A stretch of DNA of 64,000 nucleotides from an uncultured Clostridium sp. (GCA_947427205.1 CANEHB010000001.1:276574-340573); one strand, 5' to 3'. Counted from the first letter of the stretch, positions 1-9,830 are shown. The notes: generated by a model not told the origin, from the sequence alone. A program made the numbers and translations.

Positions 1-737
1 CTGGTAATAAATTAAAGCCAGGTACAATAGTATATTTTGGAGATAAACTTTTAAAAGCAACAGTTTTAGAAGTTTTAGAAGGTGGAAATAGAAAAGTAGA
101 ATTTGAATATGATGGGATTTTTAACGAAATATTAGATCAAATTGGAATGATGCCATTACCACCATATATTACAGAAGCTTCTAGAGAAGATAATGAGAAA
201 TATCAAACTGTTTATGCAAAATATGATGGTTCAGCAGCAGCACCTACAGCAGGACTTCACTTTACAGAAGAACTTTTAGAAAAAATAAAAGCAAAAGGTA
301 TTAAAGTTGCAAATGTAACATTACATGTTGGAATAGGAACTTTTAGACCTGTTAAAGTAGAAAATGTTGAAGAACATGAAATGCATTCAGAACATTATTA
401 CATAAAAAATGAAGATGCTGAAAAAATAAATTTAGCAAAACAAAACGGAAAAAGAATTATAGCAGTTGGTACAACTTCTTGTAGAGTATTAGAATCAGTA
501 GCAGATGAAAATGGAAAAGTACAAGAAATAGAAGGGGATACAAGTATTTTTATATATCCAGGTTATAAATTTAAATGTATAGATAGCTTAATTACTAATT
601 TCCATTTACCTGAATCAACTTTAATTATGTTAGTTTCAAGTTTAGCAGGTAAGGAATTTATTATGGATGCTTATAATGAAGCTGTGAAAGAAAGATACAA
701 ATTTTTTAGTTTTGGAGATGCAATGATTATATTATAG
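1..737 (+). CDS. queA: S-adenosylmethionine:tRNA ribosyltransferase-isomerase QueA, 5' truncated by window edge
   Basis: QueA transfers and isomerises the ribosyl moiety of S-adenosylmethionine onto 7-aminomethyl-7-deazaguanine in tRNA, forming epoxyqueuosine in the cytoplasm. The frame is open from base 3 with no stop (it begins G-N-K-L-K-P-G), so the gene enters from the left edge; the ATG at 147 is an internal Met-Met and not a start. Family-typical stretches are [35 protein letters not shown] and the C-terminal [17 protein letters not shown]. It ends at a TAG and is followed 51 bp later by tgt, the usual queA-tgt pairing of the queuosine pathway. The family is about 340 residues long, so roughly the first 100 are missing. 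Confidence 0.95.
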   Translation, partial: GNKLKPGTIVYFGDKLLKATVLEVLEGGNRKVEFEYDGIFNEILDQIGMMPLPPYITEASREDNEKYQTVYAKYDGSAAAPTAGLHFTEELLEKIKAKGIKVANVTLHVGIGTFRPVKVENVEEHEMHSEHYYIKNEDAEKINLAKQNGKRIIAVGTTSCRVLESVADENGKVQEIEGDTSIFIYPGYKFKCIDSLITNFHLPESTLIMLVSSLAGKEFIMDAYNEAVKERYKFFSFGDAMIIL

Positions 738-764
738 TGAAACTAAAATTTTAGATAATGATAG

Positions 765-1925
<1,161 letters not shown>

Positions 1926-1937
1926 TTTCTTTGTTGT

Positions 1938-2057
1938 CACAACTTAGAAAAATAGAAAATTTGAATTGTGGTACAATTGAAGTTTTATCGATGCCGCAAG
2001 TTCAGAAAAATAAAAAATTTCGAATTGTGGTACTAACGAAGCGAGTATAGGAGGAAA
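1938..2057 (+). repeat. Two related hairpin-forming leader repeats before the 2063 gene
   Basis: Two imperfect copies of one motif lie in the untranslated stretch before the next gene. Copy 1 pairs 1938-1945 with 1963-1970 (CACAACTT with GAATTGTG). Copy 2 pairs 1993-2003 with 2022-2032 (GCCGCAAGTTC with GAATTGTGGTA, using G-U pairs and one bulge). Each has an A-rich loop. The end of copy 2 runs as GAAGCGAGTATAGGAGG into the ribosome site. A third relative lies before pnp (10046-10096) and ends AAAGCAAGCATAGGAGG, so the element seems to include the Shine-Dalgarno flank. Confidence 0.5.
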
Positions 2058-2062
2058 AAAAT

Positions 2063-3583
2063 ATGAATCTGGAAGAAAGCGATTCTTACAAAGATCAAAT
2101 TGAAAAAAATACTAGAAATAGAAGAAGTGTAATGTTATCAATAGTATTATGTGCATTCTTAATAGCATTTTTATTTATCATAATAATGATTTTAAGATAT
2201 CAAGATTCTATAACCGAAAAGCTATTTTTAGATGGTAAACAAATAGCAATACCACAAGATTTTTATAGAGATATAGATGGGGAAACCTATATTAATTTAA
2301 GAGATATGGCTTCAATTCTTGGTTATAATTATACAAAAGGTGTATATGGAGAATATAACGAGAATGAAGATAGTGCATATATGCAAAATGATTTCGAAAT
2401 ATTAGCTGTAACTGCTGAAAATGATAGTTATTCAAAATATGTTGAAATAGTTGGAAAAGATTTAACAATATCAGAAATTCCTGTTACATTGAAATCTGAA
2501 AATGGATATTCTGAAGTTTTTAAAATAAAAAAAGCAGTGAAATTTGCAGATGGAAATCTTTATGCTCCATTAGAATATGTGCCAGAAATGTTCAATGTAC
2601 AAATTGAATGGAAAGAATTTAGAAAAAGAATTTATAGTTTAGGTAATTTACTAGGTGAAGCTAAAAAAAGAATTGTTAAAATGGGATATGGCGAAATAAG
2701 TGGTTATTATGAAAACCTAAGAGCTATGTTATATGGGTATGCTATTGTAGGAAATGGAGATGGAGAAAAAACTACAAGTACAGCATATGGTGTAATCTCA
2801 TTATCAGATGGAAAAGAAATAATAAGTATGAAATATGATGATATAAAATTTATTCAAAATGCGAAAGAATTTTATATTACAGTAGCTAATGGAACAGTAG
2901 GAATTTTAGGATCAGATGGAAGTACAATTATAAGTCCTTCAGAATTTGAAGAAATATCTTTAATGGATGAAGAAAAAGAACTTTACTTAGTAAAAAAAGG
3001 TGAAGAATATGGAGTCTTAAATAGAAATGGAAAAGTTATTATATATGCTGAAAATGATGAAGTAGGATATGATGTGAGTGATTTTGTTTCTGAAACAATA
3101 GAAAATCCATATGTATTATATGGAAAAGTTATACCAGTTCAAAAAAGTGGAAAATATGGATTATATAATTTAGATGGAGAATTGAAATTAAGACTTAATT
3201 ATGATGGATTAGGATATATATCTACTGAAAGTAAATCTTCTGGAAATGAAGAAAGTACACTTTTAATACCACCATCTGTTGGAATTTGTGGTGTAGTTGT
3301 AAACTTAAATGATCTATATGGAATTTTTGATGTTAATACAGAAGAACTTATATTACCTTGTTCTTATTCAAAAATATATTCTATCACAAGATCAGGAAAA
3401 ACTACATACTATGTAGAATTTAATGGAGAAAGAATTGAATTAGAACAATTACTAGTAGATGCAAAACTTAATAATGTAGATGAAAATGGAACGTTACTAT
3501 CTGAAAGAAAAAATAATGATGAACAAAACAGTAGTACAAATACAGTAAATAATAGTATGCAAAATACGATAGAATTAAATTAA
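2063..3583 (+). CDS. Membrane-anchored WG-repeat protein with stalk-like domain
   Basis: A 506-residue protein of unknown function. Residues about 22-45 form one hydrophobic segment after a charged N-terminus, so most of the protein should be outside the membrane. Residues about 54-200 contain FLDGKQIAI and YINLRDMASILGYN, which resemble the copper-amine-oxidase-like N-terminal (stalk) fold of Firmicute surface proteins. Residues about 210-440 carry WG-type repeats, for example GDGEKTT..YGVISLSDGKEI, GEEYGVLNRNGKVI and SGKYGLYNLDGELKL. The tail is rich in Asn and Ser. A second WG-repeat membrane protein is at 37983. Role in the envelope is inferred from layout only. Confidence 0.75.
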   Translation: MNLEESDSYKDQIEKNTRNRRSVMLSIVLCAFLIAFLFIIIMILRYQDSITEKLFLDGKQIAIPQDFYRDIDGETYINLRDMASILGYNYTKGVYGEYNENEDSAYMQNDFEILAVTAENDSYSKYVEIVGKDLTISEIPVTLKSENGYSEVFKIKKAVKFADGNLYAPLEYVPEMFNVQIEWKEFRKRIYSLGNLLGEAKKRIVKMGYGEISGYYENLRAMLYGYAIVGNGDGEKTTSTAYGVISLSDGKEIISMKYDDIKFIQNAKEFYITVANGTVGILGSDGSTIISPSEFEEISLMDEEKELYLVKKGEEYGVLNRNGKVIIYAENDEVGYDVSDFVSETIENPYVLYGKVIPVQKSGKYGLYNLDGELKLRLNYDGLGYISTESKSSGNEESTLLIPPSVGICGVVVNLNDLYGIFDVNTEELILPCSYSKIYSITRSGKTTYYVEFNGERIELEQLLVDAKLNNVDENGTLLSERKNNDEQNSSTNTVNNSMQNTIELN

Positions 3584-3680
3584 AAATTAGGAAATATAAA
3601 TAATACATGATTGTAAAATATTTATATTATAAGATTTTCTATAATGTAAAAAAGAGTTTTATATAAAAATAGAAGAATAA

Positions 3681-3719
3681 AAAAGATTTCTATAAATATA
3701 ATTTATAGAAATCTTTTTT
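3681..3719 (+). terminator. Rho-independent terminator after WG-repeat gene
   Basis: A perfect stem of about 17 bp (AAAAGATTTCTATAAAT with its complement) is followed by a run of T. It closes the queA-tgt-2063 transcription unit. The rest of the 3584-3890 gap is plain AT-rich sequence in which I see nothing else. Confidence 0.85.
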
Positions 3720-3890
3720 GTTTTGAAATGGATAAATGTAATAAATATTATCAAACATTTATTAATATTAAAGTATTTTGCATTTTATATTAATTAAATA
3801 ATTTACAAAGATAGATTTATACAAGATAGAAATGTTGTAACATTATTAAATAAAGAAGATTAATAATTTAGTATATCAAGGAGGTTTTTT

Positions 3891-4241
3891 ATGAAAAAGA
3901 TTATTAAAGAACTTATAGTTTCAGTTTTACTTTCTCTAATATTAATATTTATTTTATCAGTTATAATAAGTACTACTAGTGTAAGTGAGAATTTAATTAA
4001 TCCAATAACAATAGCTATTACTACATTTGCATTAATGATAGGAGCGTTTAGAGTATCAAGAGAAAAGAAAGAAAAAGGAATAATATATGGAAGCCTATTA
4101 GGATTACTATATATGTTAATTCTATATATAGTATCTAGTTTAATAAATTTTGAGTTTTCTTTAGGAATAAATTCAATAATAATGATAATTTTGGGAATAT
4201 TAGGAGGAGCAGTAGGTGGAATTATAGGAGTAAATTTTTAA
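3891..4241 (+). CDS. TIGR04086-type four-helix membrane protein
   Basis: A 116-residue integral membrane protein. Four hydrophobic segments are visible (about residues 8-28, 38-54, 65-85 and 92-114), and the last is glycine-rich (ILGILGGAVGGIIGVNF), as in the TIGR04086/YrzE-like family of small Clostridia and Bacillus membrane proteins. A strong AGGAGG ribosome site precedes the ATG. It sits between the tgt region and secDF, the position this family often occupies. Function is unknown. Confidence 0.7.
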   Translation: MKKIIKELIVSVLLSLILIFILSVIISTTSVSENLINPITIAITTFALMIGAFRVSREKKEKGIIYGSLLGLLYMLILYIVSSLINFEFSLGINSIIMIILGILGGAVGGIIGVNF

Positions 4242-4350
4242 AATAATTATGAAAAAATATGTTGCTATTTTTTTCAATTTAATATACAATTTACAAGGAA
4301 ATATTATAAAATTAAATTTATTTACATAAAATACTTACAAAGGAGGAGAA

Positions 4351-5010
4351 ATGGTAACATATGATGATGTAGTAAATAACATTGAAGTAAGAGAACTCAT
4401 AAAAAATGCTCAAAAGCAATTAGATGTATTAGGTTATACAGAACATTCAGCAAGACATGTATCACTAGTTGCAGAAAGAGCAGCAGAGATTTTACGTACT
4501 TTAGGTTATGAGGAGCACAGAATAGAGCTTGCAAGAATAGCAGGATATATGCATGATATTGGAAATTCAGTAAATAGAGTTGATCATGCACATACAGGAG
4601 CAATATTAGCATATAACATATTAAAAGATATGGATATGAATGTTTCTGATAGAACAGAGATAATGATGGCAATAGGAAATCATGATGAAATGACAGGAAC
4701 ACCAGTTAGTGATATATCAGCAGCATTAATTTTAGCTGATAAATCAGATGCACATAGAAGTAGGGTTTCAAAAAAAGACAGAAGTCTATTCGATAAACAT
4801 GATGAAGTAAATTATGCTGTTACACATTCTGAATTAAAAATAGATACAGAAGAGAGAAAAGTTATTTTAAATTTAACAATAGACACAAAAATTTGTCCAG
4901 TAATAGATTATTTTGAAATATTTATGGATAGAACTAAAATGAGTAAGAGAGCAGCAAAATATTTAGGGTTATGGTTTGAATTAATTATAAATGATACAAA
5001 CTTATTATAG
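4351..5010 (+). CDS. HD-domain phosphohydrolase
   Basis: A 219-residue cytoplasmic protein with a complete HD metal-binding set: the first histidine in EHSARHVSLVAERA (about residue 32), the HD pair in AGYMHDIGN (about 68-69), a further histidine in VDHAHTGA, NHDE (about 110), and the late aspartate in ADKSDAHRSRV (about 130). Such enzymes hydrolyse phosphoesters, often nucleotides or cyclic dinucleotides; the substrate cannot be told from sequence. The ribosome site is AGGAGG and the gene ends 9 bp before secD, so it is probably co-transcribed with the Sec genes. Confidence 0.85.
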   Translation: MVTYDDVVNNIEVRELIKNAQKQLDVLGYTEHSARHVSLVAERAAEILRTLGYEEHRIELARIAGYMHDIGNSVNRVDHAHTGAILAYNILKDMDMNVSDRTEIMMAIGNHDEMTGTPVSDISAALILADKSDAHRSRVSKKDRSLFDKHDEVNYAVTHSELKIDTEERKVILNLTIDTKICPVIDYFEIFMDRTKMSKRAAKYLGLWFELIINDTNLL

Positions 5011-5019
5011 GAGGTAATT

Positions 5020-6501
5020 ATGAATTTAAAAAAAGTTAGAACAATAGCTGTATTATTGATTGTAGTATTAGTATCAGTAGTAGCTTTTGGTGGTTTGTAT
5101 GTAAAAAAACAAGGAACATGGCAAAATCTATTGCCAGATTTTAATTATGGAATGGAATTAAATGGTATTAGAGAATTAAGATTCTCATTAGATCAGACAG
5201 AAGAAGAAAAAGAAGTTTATGTGGATGAAAATGGAAATATCATGGGAGAAGTAACAGAAGAACATGACCATGAAGAAGAAACAGCAGAGAATACAGAAGG
5301 TCAATCTGAGCAATCTACAGAAAACACAGAAGCAAATTCAGAAACTCAAGCAGAACAATCTGCAGAAAATCAAGATACACAGAATGTAGAAGAAACAGTT
5401 AATGGTTATAAAACAGAAACAAGAGTAATAAAAGCAAATAAAGATGAAGATGTAAATATTGATAATTTTGAAAAATCTAAAAAAGTAATTCAAAAAAGAT
5501 TAGAAGCTTTATCTTCATATGAATATAATATTAGAATAGATACAATAACAGGCGAATTAGTTGTAGAAGTACCAGATGATGATAATCTTGAACTTGAAAA
5601 ATCTTTAATTTCAACAATTGGAAAAATTCAAATTGTTGATCATGATACAGGATTAATTTTAATTGATAATAATTGTGTAAAAAGAGCTCAAACAGTAAAT
5701 TCACAATCAGAATCAGGATATCAATTTTATTTACAATTACAACTTGATAAAGAAGGCACAGAAAAATTAAAAAGTATTAGTAAAGAATATATAAGCACAG
5801 TAGATGGAGCTGGAACAGAAACAATAAAATATATATCTGTTAATTTAGATGGACAAGAATTACTTACAACTTATTTTGGAGAAGAAGTAACTAATGGAAT
5901 GATACAAATTCCAATGGGAGATGTTGTAACAGAATCAGAGGCATTCAATGATACAAGAGATAGAGTTCAAAGAATAGCAGAAGTTGTAAATGGAGATGCA
6001 ATGCCACTTGCATATGTATTATCTTCAGATAATTATGTTAAATCAGTTATAACAGATGACATGATATTTGTTGCTGAAATAGTTTTTGCTATAGTAGTAG
6101 CATTAGTTTCAATATTCTTTATAATAAAATATAAATTAAAAGGACTAAGTTTATCAATAATTAGTATAGGATATATTGCATTATTAACATTAGTAATGAG
6201 ATATACAAATGTTAATATAACTTTAAATGGATTAATTTCATTTATAGCAGTTATAGCAATAAACTATGTATTTGATATTAAAATGTTAAATGGATTGAAA
6301 AATATTTCAAATACAAAAGCTGTATTTGGAAAAGCTATGAAAGAATTATATCTTACAATTATACCAGTTTGCATAATTGCTATAATATTTACATTTATGT
6401 CTGGAGTAATAATAAGCAGTATAGGAATGGTTCTATTCTGGGGATTATTATTACAAGCAGTATATAATACTTTAGTAATATTCGCTTTAGATGTAATTTA
6501 G
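5020..6501 (+). CDS. secD: SecD-like protein translocase accessory subunit, divergent
   Basis: SecD works with SecF to pull proteins through SecYEG using the proton motive force. This 493-residue protein has one N-terminal membrane segment (about residues 8-28), a large extracytoplasmic region, and a block of C-terminal helices (about 345-493). Conserved SecD-like pieces are the repeated ferredoxin-like subdomains (SKKVIQKRLEAL and TGELVVEVPDDDNLE) and the GKIQIVD strand. A low-complexity Glu/Gln/Asn/Thr insert occupies about residues 62-130. The family's usual catalytic-region signatures are weak. It is followed 41 bp later by a SecF-like gene, which supports the assignment. Confidence 0.75.
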   Translation: MNLKKVRTIAVLLIVVLVSVVAFGGLYVKKQGTWQNLLPDFNYGMELNGIRELRFSLDQTEEEKEVYVDENGNIMGEVTEEHDHEEETAENTEGQSEQSTENTEANSETQAEQSAENQDTQNVEETVNGYKTETRVIKANKDEDVNIDNFEKSKKVIQKRLEALSSYEYNIRIDTITGELVVEVPDDDNLELEKSLISTIGKIQIVDHDTGLILIDNNCVKRAQTVNSQSESGYQFYLQLQLDKEGTEKLKSISKEYISTVDGAGTETIKYISVNLDGQELLTTYFGEEVTNGMIQIPMGDVVTESEAFNDTRDRVQRIAEVVNGDAMPLAYVLSSDNYVKSVITDDMIFVAEIVFAIVVALVSIFFIIKYKLKGLSLSIISIGYIALLTLVMRYTNVNITLNGLISFIAVIAINYVFDIKMLNGLKNISNTKAVFGKAMKELYLTIIPVCIIAIIFTFMSGVIISSIGMVLFWGLLLQAVYNTLVIFALDVI

Positions 6502-6542
6502 AAATCAAAACATGTAAAAATTATAAAAGGTAGGAAAGATAA

Positions 6543-7187
6543 ATGAAATTAGATGGAAATAAAAAAATAATATTATTAGGTTTAATTCTTTTAATCGTAG
6601 CAGGAATAATTGTTGTAGCTTTAAAGGGATTTAATGTATCTTTAATTTTACAACAACATGAATCAGTAAATATATTTATTGGCAAAGAAGTAAATTTAAA
6701 AGATATAAAATCAATATGTAACGAAGTGTTTGGAAATAAAAGGGTAGTTTTAAGAAATGTAGAATTATTTGATGATTCTGTAAATATAAATGTTGAATCT
6801 ATAACAAATGAAGAAAAAGAAGTCTTAGTAAGTAAAATAAATGAAAAATATGGAACAGAACTTACAGTAGAAGGACTTACTGTTAATTCAAATTCTAATA
6901 TAAGAATTAGAGATTTAGTAAAACCATATTTTAAACCAGTTATATTATCAATAGTTTTAATAGTAGTTTATTTAATTATAAGATTTAGAAAAGAAAATGT
7001 TTTAAGTGTATTAGGAACTATAACTGGAATAATAGTTTTAACAGAAGCAGGACTAGCAAGTATTATTGCGATAGTTAGAATTCCATTATCACCAATAATG
7101 ATAAACTTAATGACAGTAGTTGCAATAATAGAATTACTTGTATACATTAATAAAAAAGAAAATGATAGTAAAGTTCAAGAAAATTAA
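6543..7187 (+). CDS. secF: Short SecF-like protein
   Basis: This 214-residue protein is much shorter than usual SecF (about 300). It has an N-terminal membrane helix (about 7-28), a small extracytoplasmic alpha/beta domain (about 38-117, with SINEKYGTEL-like ferredoxin fold features), and only about three C-terminal helices (from about 130) instead of five. The assignment relies mainly on its place directly after the SecD-like gene and on the matching domain order. It could have lost helices while keeping function, or it may be a SecDF-derived protein of another role. It ends with a charged Lys/Glu-rich tail. Confidence 0.6.
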   Translation: MKLDGNKKIILLGLILLIVAGIIVVALKGFNVSLILQQHESVNIFIGKEVNLKDIKSICNEVFGNKRVVLRNVELFDDSVNINVESITNEEKEVLVSKINEKYGTELTVEGLTVNSNSNIRIRDLVKPYFKPVILSIVLIVVYLIIRFRKENVLSVLGTITGIIVLTEAGLASIIAIVRIPLSPIMINLMTVVAIIELLVYINKKENDSKVQEN

Positions 7188-7198
7188 AATGAAAGCTG

Positions 7199-7228
7199 CA
7201 ATAGAAAAGTATAGTTTTCTTATTATAT
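7199..7228. terminator. Hairpin after secF, related to the dispersed palindrome
   Basis: AATAGAAAAG and TTTTCTTATT pair around TATAG and continue into ATATA. The sequence resembles a degenerate copy of the palindromes at 7733 and 12265. It probably ends the Sec transcription unit. Confidence 0.45.
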
Positions 7229-7294
7229 AAAAAATTGAAAATATTAGACTTTTTACGAGAAAGGTAATTAAAAATATAAAATTACGTAAAGGAC

Positions 7295-7323
7295 TTGCAT
7301 TTTGAAAAAAAGTGTAGTAAAAT
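7295..7323 (+). promoter_or_regulatory. Promoter of rpsO
   Basis: TTGCAT at 7295-7300 and TAAAAT at 7318-7323 are separated by exactly 17 bp, the spacing seen at most promoters in this window. Confidence 0.8.
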
Positions 7324-7421
7324 AATTATGCTAAAAAGTACCATATTCTTAGTTTAAAGGAAAAACCTACTTTATACTCAGAATATTGGCAAATAAAAAA
7401 TAAATAGGAGGAATAAAAGTT
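7324..7421 (+). promoter_or_regulatory. Structured rpsO leader, candidate S15 autoregulatory RNA
   Basis: The untranslated leader of about 90 nt can fold. CCATATTCT (7341-7349) pairs with AGAATATTGG (7380-7389) with one bulge, and AGG-AAAA-CCT forms an inner hairpin. Autoregulation of rpsO by S15 binding to its own leader is known in several bacterial groups with unrelated RNA shapes. That this one binds S15 is inference. Confidence 0.4.
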
Positions 7422-7685
7422 ATGACAAAGGAAAGAAAACAAGAAGTAATTAACACACATAAAAGAGAGGAAAATGATACTGGTTCTCCAGAAGTTCAAA
7501 TCGCTCTTTTAACAGAAAGAATTACAGAATTAACAGAACACTTAAAAGTTCATCAAAAAGATAATCACTCAAGAAGAGGATTATTAAAAATGATAGGAAA
7601 AAGAAGAAACCTATTAAACTATTTAGCTAAAAAAGATATTAATAGATATAGAGAAATAGTTAAAAAATTAAATTTAAGAAAATAA
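7422..7685 (+). CDS. rpsO: 30S ribosomal protein S15
   Basis: The 87-residue length and sequence are typical: [15 protein letters not shown] near the N-terminus, the [28 protein letters not shown] core that contacts 16S rRNA helices 20-22, and a basic C-terminus. It binds the central domain early in 30S assembly. It is a single-gene unit with its own promoter, leader and terminator. The rpsO-pnp neighbourhood found in many bacteria is preserved but is interrupted here by the protease module at 7.8-9.8 kb. Confidence 0.98.
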   Translation: MTKERKQEVINTHKREENDTGSPEVQIALLTERITELTEHLKVHQKDNHSRRGLLKMIGKRRNLLNYLAKKDINRYREIVKKLNLRK

Positions 7686-7692
7686 TATTTCA

Positions 7693-7728
7693 AAAGAAAT
7701 TCATTATAGCTTTAATGGATTTCTTTTT
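7693..7728 (+). terminator. rpsO terminator
   Basis: AAAGAAATTCATTA pairs with TAATGGATTTCTTT around a short loop and ends in a T run. Confidence 0.85.
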
Positions 7729-7732
7729 GATT

Positions 7733-7766
7733 ATATAATAGGAAAGTTATGCCTTTCTATTATATA
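7733..7766. repeat. Dispersed palindrome, copy 1
   Basis: TATATAATAGGAAAG and CTTTCTATTATATA form an inverted repeat of about 14 bp directly after the rpsO terminator. The same palindrome, also followed by GCTTTG, stands directly after the pnp terminator at 12265-12299. Confidence 0.7.
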
Positions 7767-7820
7767 AAAGCTTTGATGAAATTTAAACAGATTTGTTTAA
7801 AATTTAGATAAAAATATAAT

Positions 7821-7877
7821 GTAGGATTAAACGATTATCTTATAAATTTAATTAGAGATTATATTAATAAATATTAA
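7821..7877 (+). pseudogene. 3' remnant of a second protease gene
   Basis: An in-frame stretch ending at TAA (7875-7877) encodes LNDYLINLIRDYINKY, identical to the last 16 residues of the protease that ends at 9499. It is the left end of a duplicated block (about 7821-8272 matching about 9443-9883). The rest of this protease copy is absent. Confidence 0.85.
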
Positions 7878-7889
7878 ATAGGAGTATAA

Positions 7890-8198
7890 ATGTTAAAAAC
7901 AATAAAAATACTACTAATAATAATATTAATATTATTATTAGTATGGGGAATAATATTTGTTATAAATATTGTTAGATGTTTAAATTATCAAGAACCAATA
8001 TTTTATTGGCAATTAATAACATATGAAGGGACAGAAGAATATGATTGTATAGGATATACTATAAGAGCAAGTATATTTAGTAAAGGTGTTGGAAAAATGG
8101 AAATGAGACTTTTTCATACTAAACTATTTGAAACTGAAATATTGGAAGATAAAATTACTTATTATGAAGATGAAAAAGGTATAAAACGTTGGTACTAA
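7890..8198 (+). CDS. Small membrane-anchored protein, duplicate of the 9512 gene
   Basis: A 102-residue protein of unknown family. The N-terminal membrane helix spans about residues 5-27, and the rest is predicted to be extracytoplasmic, with conserved pieces IGYTIRASIFSKG and TKLFETEILE. It shares most residues with the 103-residue product at 9512. The upstream sequence (ribosome site GGAGTATAA and the protease 3' end) and the downstream terminator are also duplicated. Its pairing with a secreted trypsin-like protease at the other copy suggests a partner, processing or protective role, but this is only a guess from context. Confidence 0.7.
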   Translation: MLKTIKILLIIILILLLVWGIIFVINIVRCLNYQEPIFYWQLITYEGTEEYDCIGYTIRASIFSKGVGKMEMRLFHTKLFETEILEDKITYYEDEKGIKRWY

Positions 8199-8221
8199 TA
8201 TTTTACAGAATATATAAAATG

Positions 8222-8251
8222 GGCTGATAATCATATATATCAGCTTCCTTT
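8222..8251 (+). terminator. Terminator-like hairpin after 7890 gene
   Basis: GCTGATA and TATCAGC pair around an AT-rich loop, followed by a weak T run. It is the duplicate of the stronger hairpin at 9831-9862. Confidence 0.55.
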
Positions 8252-8272
8252 ATAATTAAATTTACATAATTT

Positions 8273-8310
8273 AAGTTACAAAAAGTTACAAAAAGTTGCG
8301 AAAAGTGTTG
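8273..8310 (+). repeat. Four phased 10-bp direct repeats
   Basis: Units AAGTTACA, AAAAGTTACA, AAAAGTTGCG and AAAAGTGTTG follow one another with a period of 10 bp, about one helical turn. They end just upstream of the promoter at 8322, so they may be a regulator-binding array or an A-tract curved DNA segment for the protease gene. Confidence 0.55.
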
Positions 8311-8321
8311 CAGTAGAAACG

Positions 8322-8350
8322 TTGACGAAGAATATTCTATATGATATAAA
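8322..8350 (+). promoter_or_regulatory. Promoter of the protease gene
   Basis: TTGACG (8322-8327) and TATAAA (8345-8350) have a 17-bp spacer, with a TG one base before the -10 hexamer (extended -10). Confidence 0.7.
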
Positions 8351-8460
8351 TGATGTAAACATAGGAGATATTATAAAAGATATCTAATTTATAATTCATT
8401 TTATTAATCTTATTATAATTAAGCCGGCACTCCTAATTTTAAATATTAAAAGGAGGATTA

Positions 8461-9499
8461 ATGATGAAAAGAAATTTTATTACCAAAACCATTTGTTTCT
8501 TTATAATTATTTCAATTATTTTAATGATATTTTGTACATATAGTACAAATGCAAATACTTCTAATATAGAAGATATAAATTTAAGTGATGATATTAGTGA
8601 ACAAGATGCTAAAGTAGAATCTAAAATAGAAAACATGGAAGAAAAGATTATTAAATATGATGCTACAACTGGAGAAACAACAGAAATAGATTTAGAAGAA
8701 TTAAAATCAAAAATTAATTTATTAAATGCAATAGGTAATGAAAATTTATCTAATTCTACAAAGGGATATGATCCATATTCAAAACAATATTTAGATAATA
8801 ACAACTTAATACAACCACATATTTCATGGGATTCTGCCTTTACTAGAGTCAATGATACATCTGAGTTTCCATATAGAGTTACTTGTAGGTTAATTATTGA
8901 TGGAGGAATGGCATATGGGTCAGGTTATTTAGTAGGACCAAATGTAATGCTAACTGCAGCGCATTGTGCATATGATAAGGAAAACGATAATAAACCACGT
9001 CAATTTAGAGTATATCCTGGATATAATGATGGAGCTTATAGAGGCTTAAGTTGTGAGTGGCAAGCCATATACCGTTCAAGTATATGGCTAGAAACTCATG
9101 ATAGAGAATATGACTGGGCTTTGGTTGAATTAAAAGAAGATTTAGGAAATCAAGTAGGATGGTTGCGGAACTGTAAATTATTATTCTAATTCATCTTTGG
9201 ACAATCTTTCGGTAAAAATGTTGGGATATCCAAAAGATTTTGATTTAGGCAAACGACAATATTATTCTGAAGGAAAAATAAATGATGTATATGATAAACA
9301 TTTTATTGTTTCAGCTGGAAATAAAGGTGGTATGAGTGGAGGTCCTATATCTATAAATGATTCAAATAATAAAAATGATAAAGCTTCTGCAGGAATAATA
9401 TCAGCGAATATTACTCATTTTCCAAGTGATCAAACATATGCTGTAAGATTAAATGATTATCTTATAAATTTAATTAGAGATTATATTAATAAATATTAA
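8461..9499 (+). CDS. Secreted trypsin-like (V8/glutamyl-type) serine protease, +1 frameshifted at CGG
   Basis: Residues about 10-35 of the first reading frame are a signal peptide (FFIIISIILMIFCTYSTNANT). A propeptide-like acidic region follows, then a chymotrypsin-fold protease: the histidine in VMLTAAHCAYD, the aspartate in YDWALVELKED, and the serine in KGGMSGGPISI. The His and Asp lie in one frame (8461-9189) and the Ser in the +1 frame. At 9166 the zero-frame codon is CGG; skipping its C gives GWLGTVNYYSNSSL in place of WLRNCKLLF-stop and yields about 345 residues. The family expects a Gly after the aromatic here (GWFG-like). The gene carries its own promoter and a small partner gene 12 bp downstream. 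It could be a pseudogene, but all catalytic residues survive. Confidence 0.8.
9166..9169 (+). other. In-frame CGG at +1 frameshift point (protease)
   Basis: The zero frame reads TTG-CGG-AAC and soon reaches a stop. Reading TTG, skipping C and then reading GGA-ACT-GTA continues into the catalytic-serine half. It is one of four such sites in the window. Confidence 0.7.
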
Positions 9500-9511
9500 A
9501 TAGGAGTATAA

Positions 9512-9823
9512 ATGTTAAAAAAAATAATAAAAATAGTACTACTAATAATATTAATATTATTAGTAATGTGGGGAATAATATTTGCTATAAATGTTATTAG
9601 ATGTTTAAACTATGAAAAACCTATACTATATTTGTATGCAATAACAGATGAATATACAGCAGAATATTATTGTATAGGATATACTATTGAGGCAAGTATA
9701 TATAGTAAAGGTATTGGACGAACACAAATGAAATTTTTGAATACTAAACTATTTGAAACTGAATTATTAGAGGAAAGATGTACATATTATGAAGATAAAA
9801 ATGGGATAAAAATTAGATATTAA
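9512..9823 (+). CDS. Small membrane-anchored protein after the protease
   Basis: A 103-residue paralogue of the 7890 product with the same plan: an N-terminal helix (about residues 6-28, rich in Ile and Leu), then a short outer domain with IGYTIEASIYSKGIG and NTKLFETELLEER. The start is fixed by the conserved ribosome site GGAGTATAA before ATG. It follows the protease by 12 bp and must be co-transcribed with it. No family is recognised. Conservation of both copies of the small gene while one protease was lost suggests that the small protein is itself useful. Confidence 0.75.
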   Translation: MLKKIIKIVLLIILILLVMWGIIFAINVIRCLNYEKPILYLYAITDEYTAEYYCIGYTIEASIYSKGIGRTQMKFLNTKLFETELLEERCTYYEDKNGIKIRY

Positions 9824-9830
9824 TATAAAA

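Noticed and set aside
147..737. A complete short QueA starting at ATG 147
   Set aside because: The frame is open to base 3 and encodes conserved QueA residues upstream of that ATG.
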